Assembly (NCBI GenBank): GCA_025929895.1
Contig: JAICPI010000008.1
Location: 1 to 62,515, forward strand
From: Thermoleophilia bacterium
GTDB taxonomy: Bacteria; Actinomycetota; Thermoleophilia; Gaiellales; Gaiellaceae
Direction: 5' to 3'
DNA length: 62,515 nucleotides
Shown here: piece after piece, positions 39,755 to 47,690 of the stretch
How positions within the stretch are numbered: position 1 is the first letter of the stretch
How the letters are laid out: every line of letters starts with the position of its first letter
Notes under the pieces: model-generated
What the model was told of the DNA's origin: nothing
Databases searched by the model: none
Seen by the model: the letters and a program-made list of their open reading frames with translations, nothing else
Made by a program: the position numbers and the translations under genes

Positions 39755-40812
39755 GAGGCCTCCTCGAGGACGAAGGTGCTTTCGGGATCCCAGCTGACGC
39801 GGACCGCGTCACCCTCGGCCGCAGTGCCCGAGGACTGGACGAAGACGGTGAGGCGTCCTGCGGGCGTGTCGACGACGTACTGCGTCGCGACGCCGATGTA
39901 GGCACGCTCGACGACCGTGCCGGAGACGCTGTTCGCGGCCGAGTCGTCGAGTCGGAGCTTCTCCGGCCGCACGCCGACCTGGACGCGCGTGCCGGCGGGC
40001 GGGAGCGGCGCGTCTACGCGGATCTCACCGGTTCCGTCGACGCGCACCGCGCCGCTCGTCGTGACCGTCCCGCCGAGCAGGTTCGAGACCCCCAGGAAGC
40101 CGGCCACGAACGCCGTGCGCGGGCGCTCGTAGAGCTCGGTCGGGCCGCCGAGCTGCTCGATCCTGCCGCGGCTCATCACCGCGATCGAGTCCGCCATCGT
40201 CATCGCCTCCTCCTGGTCGTGCGTGACGTGGACGAACGTGATTCCGACCTCGTGCTGGATCCGCTTCAGCTCGAGCTGCATCTGCTTGCGGAGCTTGAGG
40301 TCGAGCGCACCGAGCGGCTCGTCGAGTAGCAGCACGCGTGGATGGTTGACGAGCGCACGGGCGAGCGCGACGCGCTGCTGCTGCCCGCCGGAGAGCTGCC
40401 GCGGCTTGCGCCGGTCCATGCCCTCGAGGCCGACGATCGCGAGCATCTCGCGCGCGCGCTTCGCGATCTCCGCCTTCGCGACCTTCCGCCGCTTCAGGCC
40501 GAAGGCCACGTTCTCGAACACGTCGAGGTGGGGGAAGAGCGCGTAGCTCTGGAAGACCGTGTTCACATCGCGCTTGTACGAGGGCAGGCCGGTGACGTCG
40601 TGGTCGCCGAGCAGGATCCGTCCTTCGGAGGGATCCTCGAAGCCGCCGATCATCCGCAGCGTCGTCGTCTTGCCGCACCCGGAGGGCCCGAGCAGCGCGA
40701 AGAAGCTCCCCCTCGGGATCTCGAGCGTGAGCTCGTCGACGGCGAGGACGTCCTCGAACCGCTTCGTCACGCCTTGCAGCCGGACGTCCGGTGGCTCCGG
40801 CGATTTGCTCAC
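39751..40812 (-). CDS. potA: Polyamine-type ABC transporter ATPase, PotA-like (set 1)
   Basis: A 353-residue ATPase. Walker A GPSGCGKTTTLRMIGGF, Q-loop NTVFQSYALFPHLDVFEN, signature LSGGQQQRVALARAL, Walker B VLLLDEPLGALD and switch His in HVTHDQEEAM; a TOBE domain fills the last 100 residues. The GTG start at 40810-40812 is 32 bases after the aldehyde dehydrogenase stop. A perfect hairpin fills almost all of that gap, so the ribosome has no separate Shine-Dalgarno sequence outside the stem. Confidence 0.93.
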   Translation of the reverse strand: MSKSPEPPDVRLQGVTKRFEDVLAVDELTLEIPRGSFFALLGPSGCGKTTTLRMIGGFEDPSEGRILLGDHDVTGLPSYKRDVNTVFQSYALFPHLDVFENVAFGLKRRKVAKAEIAKRAREMLAIVGLEGMDRRKPRQLSGGQQQRVALARALVNHPRVLLLDEPLGALDLKLRKQMQLELKRIQHEVGITFVHVTHDQEEAMTMADSIAVMSRGRIEQLGGPTELYERPRTAFVAGFLGVSNLLGGTVTTSGAVRVDGTGEIRVDAPLPPAGTRVQVGVRPEKLRLDDSAANSVSGTVVERAYIGVATQYVVDTPAGRLTVFVQSSGTAAEGDAVRVSWDPESTFVLEEAS

Positions 40813-40841
40813 CCGCGGAAAATGCGCAGCATTTTCCGCGG
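40813..40841. promoter_or_regulatory. Perfect 13-bp inverted repeat between aldehyde dehydrogenase and potA
   Basis: CCGCGGAAAATGC (40813-40825), loop GCA, GCATTTTCCGCGG (40829-40841). The stem ends directly at the potA start codon and begins 3 bases after the dehydrogenase stop. There is no U-run, so a partial terminator, RNA-processing site or operator are all possible. Confidence 0.75.
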
Positions 40842-40844
40842 TTA

Positions 40845-42284
40845 TCACGAGAGCTTGACGGCGACGTGCTTGATGCGCGTGTACTCCTCCATCGAGTACA
40901 GCGACATGTCCTTGCCGTAGCCGGACTCCTTGAAGCCCCCGTGCGGCATCTCCGACGCGAGCGGGAAGAGGTGCTCGTTGACCCAGACCGTGCCGAAGTC
41001 GAGCTTGCGCGCCGCGTTCAGCGCGCGGCCGACGTTCTGCGAGAAGACCGAGGCGGCGAGCCCGTAGCGGACGTCGTTCGCCATCGCGATCGCCTCGTCG
41101 TCGCTCGCGAAGCGCTGCATCGTCACGACCGGGCCGAAGACCTCGCGCTGCACGATCTCGGACTCCTGCGTCACGTCGGCGACGATCGTCGGCTTGACGA
41201 AGAAGCCGCGGTCGCCCAGGGCGGCGCCGCCGGTGACGACGGTCGCCGTGGAGTCGAGCCGCTCGAGGAAGCCGAGCACGCGGTCCTGCTGGTCCTTCGA
41301 GATCACGGGCCCCATGTCGACGTCGTCGCCGTCGGCCGGGTCGGCCACCTTCATCGCCTCGACGACGGCCTTCGCGCGGTCGAGCACGTCGTCGTAGATC
41401 GACTGGTTGACGAGGATGCGCGAGGACGCGGTGCAGTCCTGTCCGGAGTTCCAGTAGCCGCCGATCTTGATCGCCTCGGCGACCTGCTCCGGGTCGGCGT
41501 CGTCGAGCACGACCATCGGCGCCTTGCCGCCGAGCTCGAGGTGGACGCGCTTCAGCGTGTCGGCCGCGTTCCTCGCGATCAGCTTCCCGGTCTCGACGTC
41601 GCCGGTCAGCGAGACGAGGCTGATGTCGGGGCTGCGCACGAGCGCATCGCCGACGGGAACGCCGTCGCCAGTGACGACCTGGAGCACCCCGGGAGGGAGC
41701 ACCTCCTGCGCCAGCTCGACGAAGCGGAGCGTCGTCAGGGGCGTCTGCTCGGCCGGCTTCAGGATCTGGACGTTCCCGCCGGCGAGCGCGGGGCCGAGCT
41801 TCCAGACGACCATCATCAGGGGGTAGTTCCACGGCGTGATCCCGGCCACGATCCCGAGCGGCTCGCGTCGGATGATCGACGTGTAGCCCTCGACGTACTC
41901 GGCGCCCGCCTTGCCCTCGAGCGTGCGCGCGGCGCCGGCGAAGAAGCGGAGGTTGTCCGCGCTGAAGGGGATCTCGTCGACCGCGATCGACATCGGCTTG
42001 CCCACGTTCACGGACTCGAGCTTCGCGAGCTCCTCGGCGTTCTCGTCGAGCACGTCGGCGAGCTTGAGCAGCAGTTCCATGCGGTCCTTCGGGGTCTTCT
42101 CGAGCCAGTCGGGGAGCGCCTTCTTGGCGGCGTCGACCGCGCGGCCGACGTCGGCCTCGGTCGAGCGCTGCACCTCGGCGATCGTCTCGCCCGTCGACGG
42201 GTTCAGCACCTCCATCGTGCCGCCGTCCGACTCGACCCACTCGCCCCCGATGAAGTTCTTGTGCTGTTGCACGGTCACGCTCAT
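40845..42284 (-). CDS. Aldehyde dehydrogenase, probable aminoaldehyde type
   Basis: A 479-residue NAD(P)-dependent dehydrogenase. Motifs: PWNYPLMMVVWKLGPALAGG (nucleotide site), VHLELGGKAPMVVLDDAD with the general-base Glu, GYWNSGQDCTASSRILV with the nucleophilic Cys, and EVFGPVVTMQRF. The sequence type resembles gamma-aminobutyraldehyde and betaine aldehyde dehydrogenases. Upstream of a polyamine transporter and with an amine aminotransferase in the same run, oxidation of 4-aminobutanal to GABA is likely. The ATG at 42282-42284 has a GGAGGGGG ribosome site. First gene of its operon. Confidence 0.9.
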   Translation of the reverse strand: MSVTVQQHKNFIGGEWVESDGGTMEVLNPSTGETIAEVQRSTEADVGRAVDAAKKALPDWLEKTPKDRMELLLKLADVLDENAEELAKLESVNVGKPMSIAVDEIPFSADNLRFFAGAARTLEGKAGAEYVEGYTSIIRREPLGIVAGITPWNYPLMMVVWKLGPALAGGNVQILKPAEQTPLTTLRFVELAQEVLPPGVLQVVTGDGVPVGDALVRSPDISLVSLTGDVETGKLIARNAADTLKRVHLELGGKAPMVVLDDADPEQVAEAIKIGGYWNSGQDCTASSRILVNQSIYDDVLDRAKAVVEAMKVADPADGDDVDMGPVISKDQQDRVLGFLERLDSTATVVTGGAALGDRGFFVKPTIVADVTQESEIVQREVFGPVVTMQRFASDDEAIAMANDVRYGLAASVFSQNVGRALNAARKLDFGTVWVNEHLFPLASEMPHGGFKESGYGKDMSLYSMEEYTRIKHVAVKLS

Positions 42285-42314
42285 GAGCTCAGCCCCCTCC
42301 GGGTTCACGCCAGC

Positions 42315-42403
42315 GTGTCGAGCCTACCGCGGCGTCTTTGGCCGGAACAAGGGGAACGGCCGGACTACACCGGTGCGGAAAGTTGGACATGGTGTCGAAC
42401 CTA
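42315..42403. repeat. Pair of 12-base direct repeats flanking the gap before the aldehyde dehydrogenase gene
   Basis: GTGTCGAGCCTA at 42315-42326 and GTGTCGAACCTA at 42392-42403, one mismatch, 77 bases apart. On the minus strand each reads TAGG-C/T-TCGACAC, so each contains a TAGGCT/TAGGTT -10-like core. The copy nearer the dehydrogenase gene could be its promoter, with TTGTTC 18 bases upstream as a weak -35. The other copy includes the stop of the preceding potC gene. Confidence 0.45.
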
Positions 42404-43231
42404 GCGTGCGCCGGCGGCCTGGGCGGCGCCCGCGGTCGGGCTGACCGCGCCGGTGTCCCGCGACAGGCGCGTCGCCACGTAGACGGGGATGGTCGAGAGC
42501 AGGATCAGGACCACCGCGACGACGTTCACAACGGGGAGCTGGTTCGGGCGGGACAGGTTGCTCAGGATCCAGATCGGCAGCGTCTGGTCGGGGCCGGCGG
42601 TGAAGGTCGTCACGATCACCTCGTCGAACGAGAGCGCGAAGGCGAGGAGCGCGCCCGCGAGGAGCGCCGAGCGAAGCTGGGGGAAGGTGATGTGGCGGAA
42701 CGTCTGCCACGCGTCCGCGCCGAGGTCGGCCGAGGCCTCCTCGAGGTGCTGAGACGTGCGCCGCAGCCGCGCGACCGCGTTGTTGTAGACGACGACGATG
42801 CAGAACGTCGCGTGCCCGACGACGATCGTCAGCAGGCCGAGCGAGATGCCGGTCGTGTTGAAGGTCGCGTTCAGGGCCATCCCCGTCACGATCCCCGGCA
42901 GGGCGATCGGCAGGATGACGAGGAACGAGATCGTCTCCCGCCCGAAGAAGCGGTAGCGGGCGACGGCGAGCGACGCGAGCGTCCCGAGCACGAGCGCGAG
43001 CGCGGTCGCCCCGAGCGCGGCCCGCAGCGAGAGCCAGAGCGCGTCGCGCGCGCCGGGGTTGTCGAGCGCCCGGCCGAACCACTCGAGCGTCAAGCCCTCG
43101 ATCGGCCACGCCTGGATCCGGCTCTCGTTGAACGCGTAGAGCGCGATGATCACGAGCGGGACGTAGACGAACGTGAGCGTCAGCGCCGTTGCGACGCGCA
43201 GCAGCCAGCGTGCGCCCGGCCCGAGCGTCAC
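42401..43231 (-). CDS. potC: Polyamine-type ABC transporter permease, PotC-like (set 2)
   Basis: A 276-residue permease with six helices. The first is VATALTLTFVYVPLVIIALY, and the EAA loop is EEASADLGADAWQTFRHITF followed by FALSFDEVIVTTFTAGPDQT. The layout matches PotC/YdcV. GTGA overlap with potB of the same set. Last gene of the run that begins with the lysyl-oxidase-like gene. Confidence 0.9.
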   Translation of the reverse strand: MTLGPGARWLLRVATALTLTFVYVPLVIIALYAFNESRIQAWPIEGLTLEWFGRALDNPGARDALWLSLRAALGATALALVLGTLASLAVARYRFFGRETISFLVILPIALPGIVTGMALNATFNTTGISLGLLTIVVGHATFCIVVVYNNAVARLRRTSQHLEEASADLGADAWQTFRHITFPQLRSALLAGALLAFALSFDEVIVTTFTAGPDQTLPIWILSNLSRPNQLPVVNVVAVVLILLSTIPVYVATRLSRDTGAVSPTAGAAQAAGAR

Positions 43232-44043
43232 AGCGACTCGAACGCCCCCGCGCGGCGCGCGAGGAGCAGGTAGACGACCATGACCGCGATCGGGACCGTC
43301 GCGAACGCCGCCGCGAGCGGCAGGTTGTTCGCGACGCCGACGTTCGTGTAGACGACGTTCCCGATGAACTGGTTCCCGGCCATCACGATCTGCGGCGCGA
43401 TGTAGTCGCCGAGCGTGAGCGAGAACGTGAAGATCGAGCCCGCGACGAGCGCGGGGAAGGCGAGCGGCAGGATCACGCGCCGAAACGTGCGGCCCGCCTT
43501 GCCGCCGAGGTCGGACGACGCCTCGAGCAGCGAGTCGGGGATCCGTTCGAGCCCGGCGTAGAGCGGCAGGATCATGTACGGCAGCCAGAGGTACGAGAAC
43601 ACGATCACGCCGGCGACGTTGCCGAAGCCCGGGCCCGACGCGCCGAACGGCTCGAGCAGCCAGTTCAGCGGGCCGTTCTCCTGGAGGATGATCCGCCAGG
43701 CGTAGATCTTCACGAGGTAGCTCGCCCAGAGCGGCATCAGCACCGCGACGACGAGGAGCGCCTTCGCGCGCGGCGACGCGACCTTGGCCATGTAGAACGC
43801 GATCGGGAACGCGACCACCGCGTCGATCACGGTCACGAGCGCCGCGATCCCGATCGTGCGCAGCGCGATGTCGCGGTAGACCTCGCCCTCCCAGAGCGTC
43901 CGGAAGTTCGAGAACGAGTAGTCGCGGATCACCTCGGCGGTGAACGGGTCGAGCCGCCAGAACGCGGCGACGAACAGGACCGCGAGCGAGCCGAGGTACG
44001 CGACGCCCAGCCAGCCGAGCGGGGCGGCCAGCAGCGCCGACAC
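43228..44043 (-). CDS. potB: Polyamine-type ABC transporter permease, PotB-like (set 2)
   Basis: A 271-residue permease. The first helix begins right after the proposed GTG (SALLAAPLGWLGVAYLGSLA). The EAA loop reads LEASSDLGGKAGRTFRRVIL and is followed by ALVAGSIFTFSLTLGDYIAP. The GTG at 44041-44043 lies 34 bases beyond a large hairpin that separates it from potD. No other ATG, GTG or TTG is available in frame upstream, and an upstream CTG would place the hairpin inside the gene. GTGA overlap with potC. Confidence 0.88.
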   Translation of the reverse strand: MSALLAAPLGWLGVAYLGSLAVLFVAAFWRLDPFTAEVIRDYSFSNFRTLWEGEVYRDIALRTIGIAALVTVIDAVVAFPIAFYMAKVASPRAKALLVVAVLMPLWASYLVKIYAWRIILQENGPLNWLLEPFGASGPGFGNVAGVIVFSYLWLPYMILPLYAGLERIPDSLLEASSDLGGKAGRTFRRVILPLAFPALVAGSIFTFSLTLGDYIAPQIVMAGNQFIGNVVYTNVGVANNLPLAAAFATVPIAVMVVYLLLARRAGAFESL

Positions 44044-44076
44044 CCGGAGCCACGGCCGCCGGAACAGGAAGGTGGA

Positions 44077-44112
44077 GAGCCGACGCCCCGGGCCCTGCCG
44101 GGGCGTCGGCTC
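44077..44112. promoter_or_regulatory. Perfect 15-bp hairpin between potD and potB (set 2)
   Basis: Left arm 44077-44091, loop GCCCTG 44092-44097, right arm 44098-44112; all 15 pairs match and most are G-C. It begins 22 bases after the potD stop and ends 33 bases before potB. There is no U-run. Position directly after the binding-protein gene suggests it protects the upstream mRNA from decay or partly terminates transcription, giving more binding protein than permease. Confidence 0.8.
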
Positions 44113-44134
44113 GACCGCGGTCGCGGTCAGCGAC

Positions 44135-45346
44135 CTACCCCTTCACCTCGGTCCAGCCCTGGACCCACTCCGAGTAGTCCTTGCAGATCGCACCACGCCC
44201 GTCGAGGCACTCCTTCGTCGGCGTCGTCCAGTACCAGATCTGCGAGAAGTACTCCTCGTCCGCGGCGTGGAACGTGTCGCAGTGGTTCTCGTCCGCCGTG
44301 AGCTCGCACGACTTCGCGTTCGAGGGGGCCTCGCCGAACCACTCCGCCACGCCCGCGTTCGCCTTCGGCGAGATGATGTGGTTCATCCACATGTACATGC
44401 AGTTCGGATGCTCCGCCTCCGCGTGGATCATCCAGGTGTCCGACCAGCCCGTCGAGCCCTCCTTCGGCAGGACGGTCTCGACCGGCACGTCGTCGGCGAG
44501 CGCGAGGTTCGCGATCACCTGCCAGGTCGTTCCCAGCACGAGGTCGCCCGACTTGAAGGCCGCGAGCTCCTTCGTGTAGTCGGACCAGTACTCGCCGATG
44601 ATCGTCCGCTGCTGCTTCAGCAGGTCGATCGCGGCCTGGAACTGCTCGTCGTCGAGCGCGTACGGGTTCTGGATCCCGAGCTCCGGCTGCGTCTTCATCA
44701 GGTACAGCGCGGCGTCGGCGATGTAGATCGGCGAGTCGTACGCCGTGACCTTGCCCTTGTACGGCGAGCTCTCGTCGAAGACGGCGCCCCATGAGTCGGG
44801 TGCCTCCGTGACCTGGTCGGTGCGGTACATGAGCAGGTTCGCGCCGCGGCCGTGCGGCACGCCGTACATCTGCCCGTCGACCGAGTTGTGCTTCTGGTCC
44901 TTCAGGCCCTCGTACACGTCGGCGTAGTTCTCGATCAGGTCGGTGTTCACCGGGGCGACGTCGCCCGCTGCGATCAGCCGCAGCGTCGCGTCGCCCGAGG
45001 CGGAGACGCCGTCGTACTGGCCCGTCCGCATCAGCGTGACCATCTCGTCCGAGGTGTTGCCGAGCTTCACGTTCACCTGGCAGCCCGTCTCCTGCTCGAA
45101 GTCGGACACCCAGTCGACCTTCGGGTCGGTCGAGCCGTCCTCGACGTATCCGGCCCACGCGATCAGGTTGACCTCGCCCTCGCCTTCCCCGATCGACTGG
45201 AGCGCCTGCGGGCCGCTCGCCTGCGTGGTCGTGCCGGCCGCATCGTTGTCGTCGCCGTCGTCGCCCCCGCAGCCCGCGAGGACCGCCATCGTCCCCGCGA
45301 GGGCGAGGACGCAGGCCCAGAGGGCGTACCTCCGCTTCCGTGTCAT
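44135..45346 (-). CDS. potD: Polyamine-type solute-binding lipoprotein, PotD-like (set 2)
   Basis: A 403-residue lipoprotein. The signal ends TMAVLAGC with the lipobox cysteine near residue 26, then an acidic Asp/Gly linker. The mature domain has GEGEVNLIAWAGYVEDGSTD, YDGVSASGDATLRLIAAGDV and GVPHGRGANLLMYRTDQVTE. Compared with PotD of the other two sets it has an insert with extra cysteines near the C terminus (CELTADENHCDTFH). The ATG at 45344-45346 has a GGAGAAGGAG ribosome site and overlaps the potA stop. Confidence 0.9.
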   Translation of the reverse strand: MTRKRRYALWACVLALAGTMAVLAGCGGDDGDDNDAAGTTTQASGPQALQSIGEGEGEVNLIAWAGYVEDGSTDPKVDWVSDFEQETGCQVNVKLGNTSDEMVTLMRTGQYDGVSASGDATLRLIAAGDVAPVNTDLIENYADVYEGLKDQKHNSVDGQMYGVPHGRGANLLMYRTDQVTEAPDSWGAVFDESSPYKGKVTAYDSPIYIADAALYLMKTQPELGIQNPYALDDEQFQAAIDLLKQQRTIIGEYWSDYTKELAAFKSGDLVLGTTWQVIANLALADDVPVETVLPKEGSTGWSDTWMIHAEAEHPNCMYMWMNHIISPKANAGVAEWFGEAPSNAKSCELTADENHCDTFHAADEEYFSQIWYWTTPTKECLDGRGAICKDYSEWVQGWTEVKG

Positions 45347-46395
45347 CCGTGCTCCTTCTCCCCCCGGGTCTCGAGTGTGAGCATGTGCTCCGGGCGCCAC
45401 TCGAGCCGCACGCTGCGGCCGCGAGCCTCGAGCGCCTGAGCCGAAGTCGTCTCGAGGTTCTGGACGGCGACGGTCAGCGACCCGCCGTCCTCCAGCTCCA
45501 CGAGGTAGCGGGTGGCCATTCCCGCGTAGACGACTTCCCGGATCGTGCCGGTCTCCACGTGCGCCGTCGGGTCCGGACGGTCCCCCTCCCGGAGGATCCG
45601 GATCTTCTCGGGCCGCACGCTGATCGTCCTGCCGTTTCGCTCGAGCAGGTTCGAGACGCCGACGAAGCCGGCCACGAACTCCGTGACCGGGTGCTCGTAC
45701 ACCTCCGCCGGCGGGCCGATCTGCTCGATGCGTCCTTCGTTGAACACCGCGACGCGGTCGCTCATCGTGAGCGCCTCGTCCTGGTCGTGCGTGACGTAGA
45801 CGAAGGTGATCCCGACTTCCCGCTGGATGCGCTTCAGCTCGATCTGCATCTCCTGGCGCAGCTTCAGGTCGAGCGCGCCGAGCGGCTCGTCGAGGAGGAG
45901 CACCTGCGGCTGGTTGACGAGCGCGCGCGCGAGCGCGACGCGCTGGCGCTGCCCGCCGGAGAGCTGGGCCGGACGGCGCCCGCCGTAGCCCGACAGCCTC
46001 ACCGTCGCGAGCGCCTGCTCGACGCGAGTGCGCCGCTCGGGCCGCGGAACGCGCCTGATCTTGAGCCCGTACGCAACGTTCTCCTCGACGCTCATGTGCG
46101 GGAAGAGCGCGTAGTCCTGGAAGACGGTGTTGACCTCGCGCGCGTAGGGCGGCTCGCCGGTGACGTCGAGGCCGCGCAGGAGCACCGTCCCCGCGTCAGG
46201 CCGCTCGAAGCCCGCGATCAGGCGCAGCGTCGTCGTCTTTCCGGAACCCGAAGGGCCGAGCATGGTGAAGAACTCGCCGCGCCCGACGTCGAGGTCGACG
46301 CCGTCGACGGCGACCACCTCGCCGTACAGCTTGCGCAGCCCCCGGAGGCGGACGTCCGGCGCCGCCGCGGCTTCCGCCACGCGAGACGACTCCAC
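45343..46395 (-). CDS. potA: Polyamine-type ABC transporter ATPase, PotA-like (set 2)
   Basis: A 350-residue ATPase with Walker A GPSGSGKTTTLRLIAGF, Q-loop NTVFQDYALFPHMSVEEN, signature LSGGQRQRVALARAL, Walker B VLLLDEPLGALD, H-switch VTHDQDEAL and a TOBE domain at the end. The GTG at 46393-46395 is 7 bases after the stop of the GABA-type aminotransferase. ATGA overlap to potD. Confidence 0.92.
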   Translation of the reverse strand: MESSRVAEAAAAPDVRLRGLRKLYGEVVAVDGVDLDVGRGEFFTMLGPSGSGKTTTLRLIAGFERPDAGTVLLRGLDVTGEPPYAREVNTVFQDYALFPHMSVEENVAYGLKIRRVPRPERRTRVEQALATVRLSGYGGRRPAQLSGGQRQRVALARALVNQPQVLLLDEPLGALDLKLRQEMQIELKRIQREVGITFVYVTHDQDEALTMSDRVAVFNEGRIEQIGPPAEVYEHPVTEFVAGFVGVSNLLERNGRTISVRPEKIRILREGDRPDPTAHVETGTIREVVYAGMATRYLVELEDGGSLTVAVQNLETTSAQALEARGRSVRLEWRPEHMLTLETRGEKEHG

Positions 46396-46402
46396 GACGC
46401 GC

Positions 46403-47662
46403 TCAGCCGGCAGCGCCGACAAGCGCTTCCTCCAGGATCTCGAGGCCACGGTCGATCTCCGCATCGGATGCTACGAGCGGGACGAGGATCCGCACAACGT
46501 TTCCGTGCAGCCCGCACGTGAGCAGGATCAGGCCGTTCGCGAGCGCGCGCGCCGCGACGGACTTCGCGAGGACGCCCGCGGGCTCCTTCGACTCGCGGTC
46601 GCCGACGAGCTCGAGCGCGAGCATCGGGCCGAGCCCGCGGACCTCGCCGACCTGGGGCGCGCGGGTCGCGAGCTCGTCGAGGCGGCCGCGGAGCCGGCGC
46701 CCGAGCTCGTCGGCGCGTCCACGGAACCCCGGTGTCGCCACCTCGTCGAGGACCGCGCACGCGGCCGCGCAGGCCGCCGGGTTCCCGCCGAAGGTGCCGC
46801 CGAGACCGCCGGGGGCAGGCGCATCCATCACCTCGGCCCCGCCCGTGACGGCAGCGAGCGGCAGCCCGCCGCCGAGGGACTTGCCCGAGACGAGCAGGTC
46901 GGGCTCGACGCCGTAGTGCTCGATCGCCCACACCGGGCCCGTGCGGCCGACACCCGACTGCACCTCGTCGTCGACGTAGAGGATCCCGTACCGCTCGCAG
47001 AGCTGCTTCAGCCTGCGGGGGAAGTCGTCGGGCATGACGACGAAGCCGCCCTCGCCCTGCACCGGCTCGAGCACCACGCACGCGACCGACTCCGGATCGA
47101 CGTCGCGTTCGAACAGCAGCTCGAGCCCGGCGATCGCGTCGTCGCTGCCGACGCCCCGGTACGGGTACGGCGCGGGGGCGCGATAGACCTCCGGCGCGAA
47201 CGGGCCGAAGCCGCGCTTGTACGCGACCTTCGACGTCATCGTCATCGTCAGGAGCGTGCGTCCGTGGAAGGCGCCGTCGAACGCCACGACCGCCGGACGC
47301 CCCGTCGCCGCGCGCGCGATCTTCACCGCGTTCTCGACCGCCTCCGCGCCGGAGTTCACGAGCAGCGAGCGCTGCTCGCCGCCCGCGCACGGCGAGAGCT
47401 CCGCCAGCCGCCGGCAGACGTCGACGTACGGCTCGTACATCCCGACCATGAAGCACTGGTGCAGGTAGCGATCGACCTGCTCGTGGATCGCGGCGACCGC
47501 TGCGGGCAGCCCGTGGCCGGTGTTCTGGCAGCCGAGGCCGCCGGCGAAGTCGACGTACTCGTTCCCGTCGACGTCCCAGACGCGGGCGCCCTCCGCGCGG
47601 GCGACGACGAGCGCGGGCGTGGAGACGCCGCGCGCGACCCAGCGGTCGCGCGCGGCCAACAC
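46403..47662 (-). CDS. Class III aminotransferase, 4-aminobutyrate aminotransferase-like
   Basis: A 419-residue PLP enzyme. RGVSTPALVVARAEGARVWD opens the domain; NSGAEAVENAVKIARAATGR binds phosphate, YVDDEVQSGVGRTG holds the Asp for PLP, and LLVSGKSLGGGLPLAAVTGG carries the Schiff-base lysine. The pattern fits GabT-like 4-aminobutyrate transaminases, which convert GABA to succinate semialdehyde. It lies between a lysyl-oxidase-like gene (28 bases upstream) and potA, consistent with amine catabolism. The GTG at 47660-47662 has only a modest GGAG ribosome site. Confidence 0.85.
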   Translation of the reverse strand: MLAARDRWVARGVSTPALVVARAEGARVWDVDGNEYVDFAGGLGCQNTGHGLPAAVAAIHEQVDRYLHQCFMVGMYEPYVDVCRRLAELSPCAGGEQRSLLVNSGAEAVENAVKIARAATGRPAVVAFDGAFHGRTLLTMTMTSKVAYKRGFGPFAPEVYRAPAPYPYRGVGSDDAIAGLELLFERDVDPESVACVVLEPVQGEGGFVVMPDDFPRRLKQLCERYGILYVDDEVQSGVGRTGPVWAIEHYGVEPDLLVSGKSLGGGLPLAAVTGGAEVMDAPAPGGLGGTFGGNPAACAAACAVLDEVATPGFRGRADELGRRLRGRLDELATRAPQVGEVRGLGPMLALELVGDRESKEPAGVLAKSVAARALANGLILLTCGLHGNVVRILVPLVASDAEIDRGLEILEEALVGAAG

Positions 47663-47690
47663 GCGCTCCGACTCGCGGAGCTGGACGTCG

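Noticed and set aside
44043-44130. CTG at 44128-44130 as the start of potB set 2
   Set aside because: It would put the perfect hairpin inside the coding region and add 29 residues that lack any permease similarity; the GTG at 44043 starts exactly at the first membrane helix.
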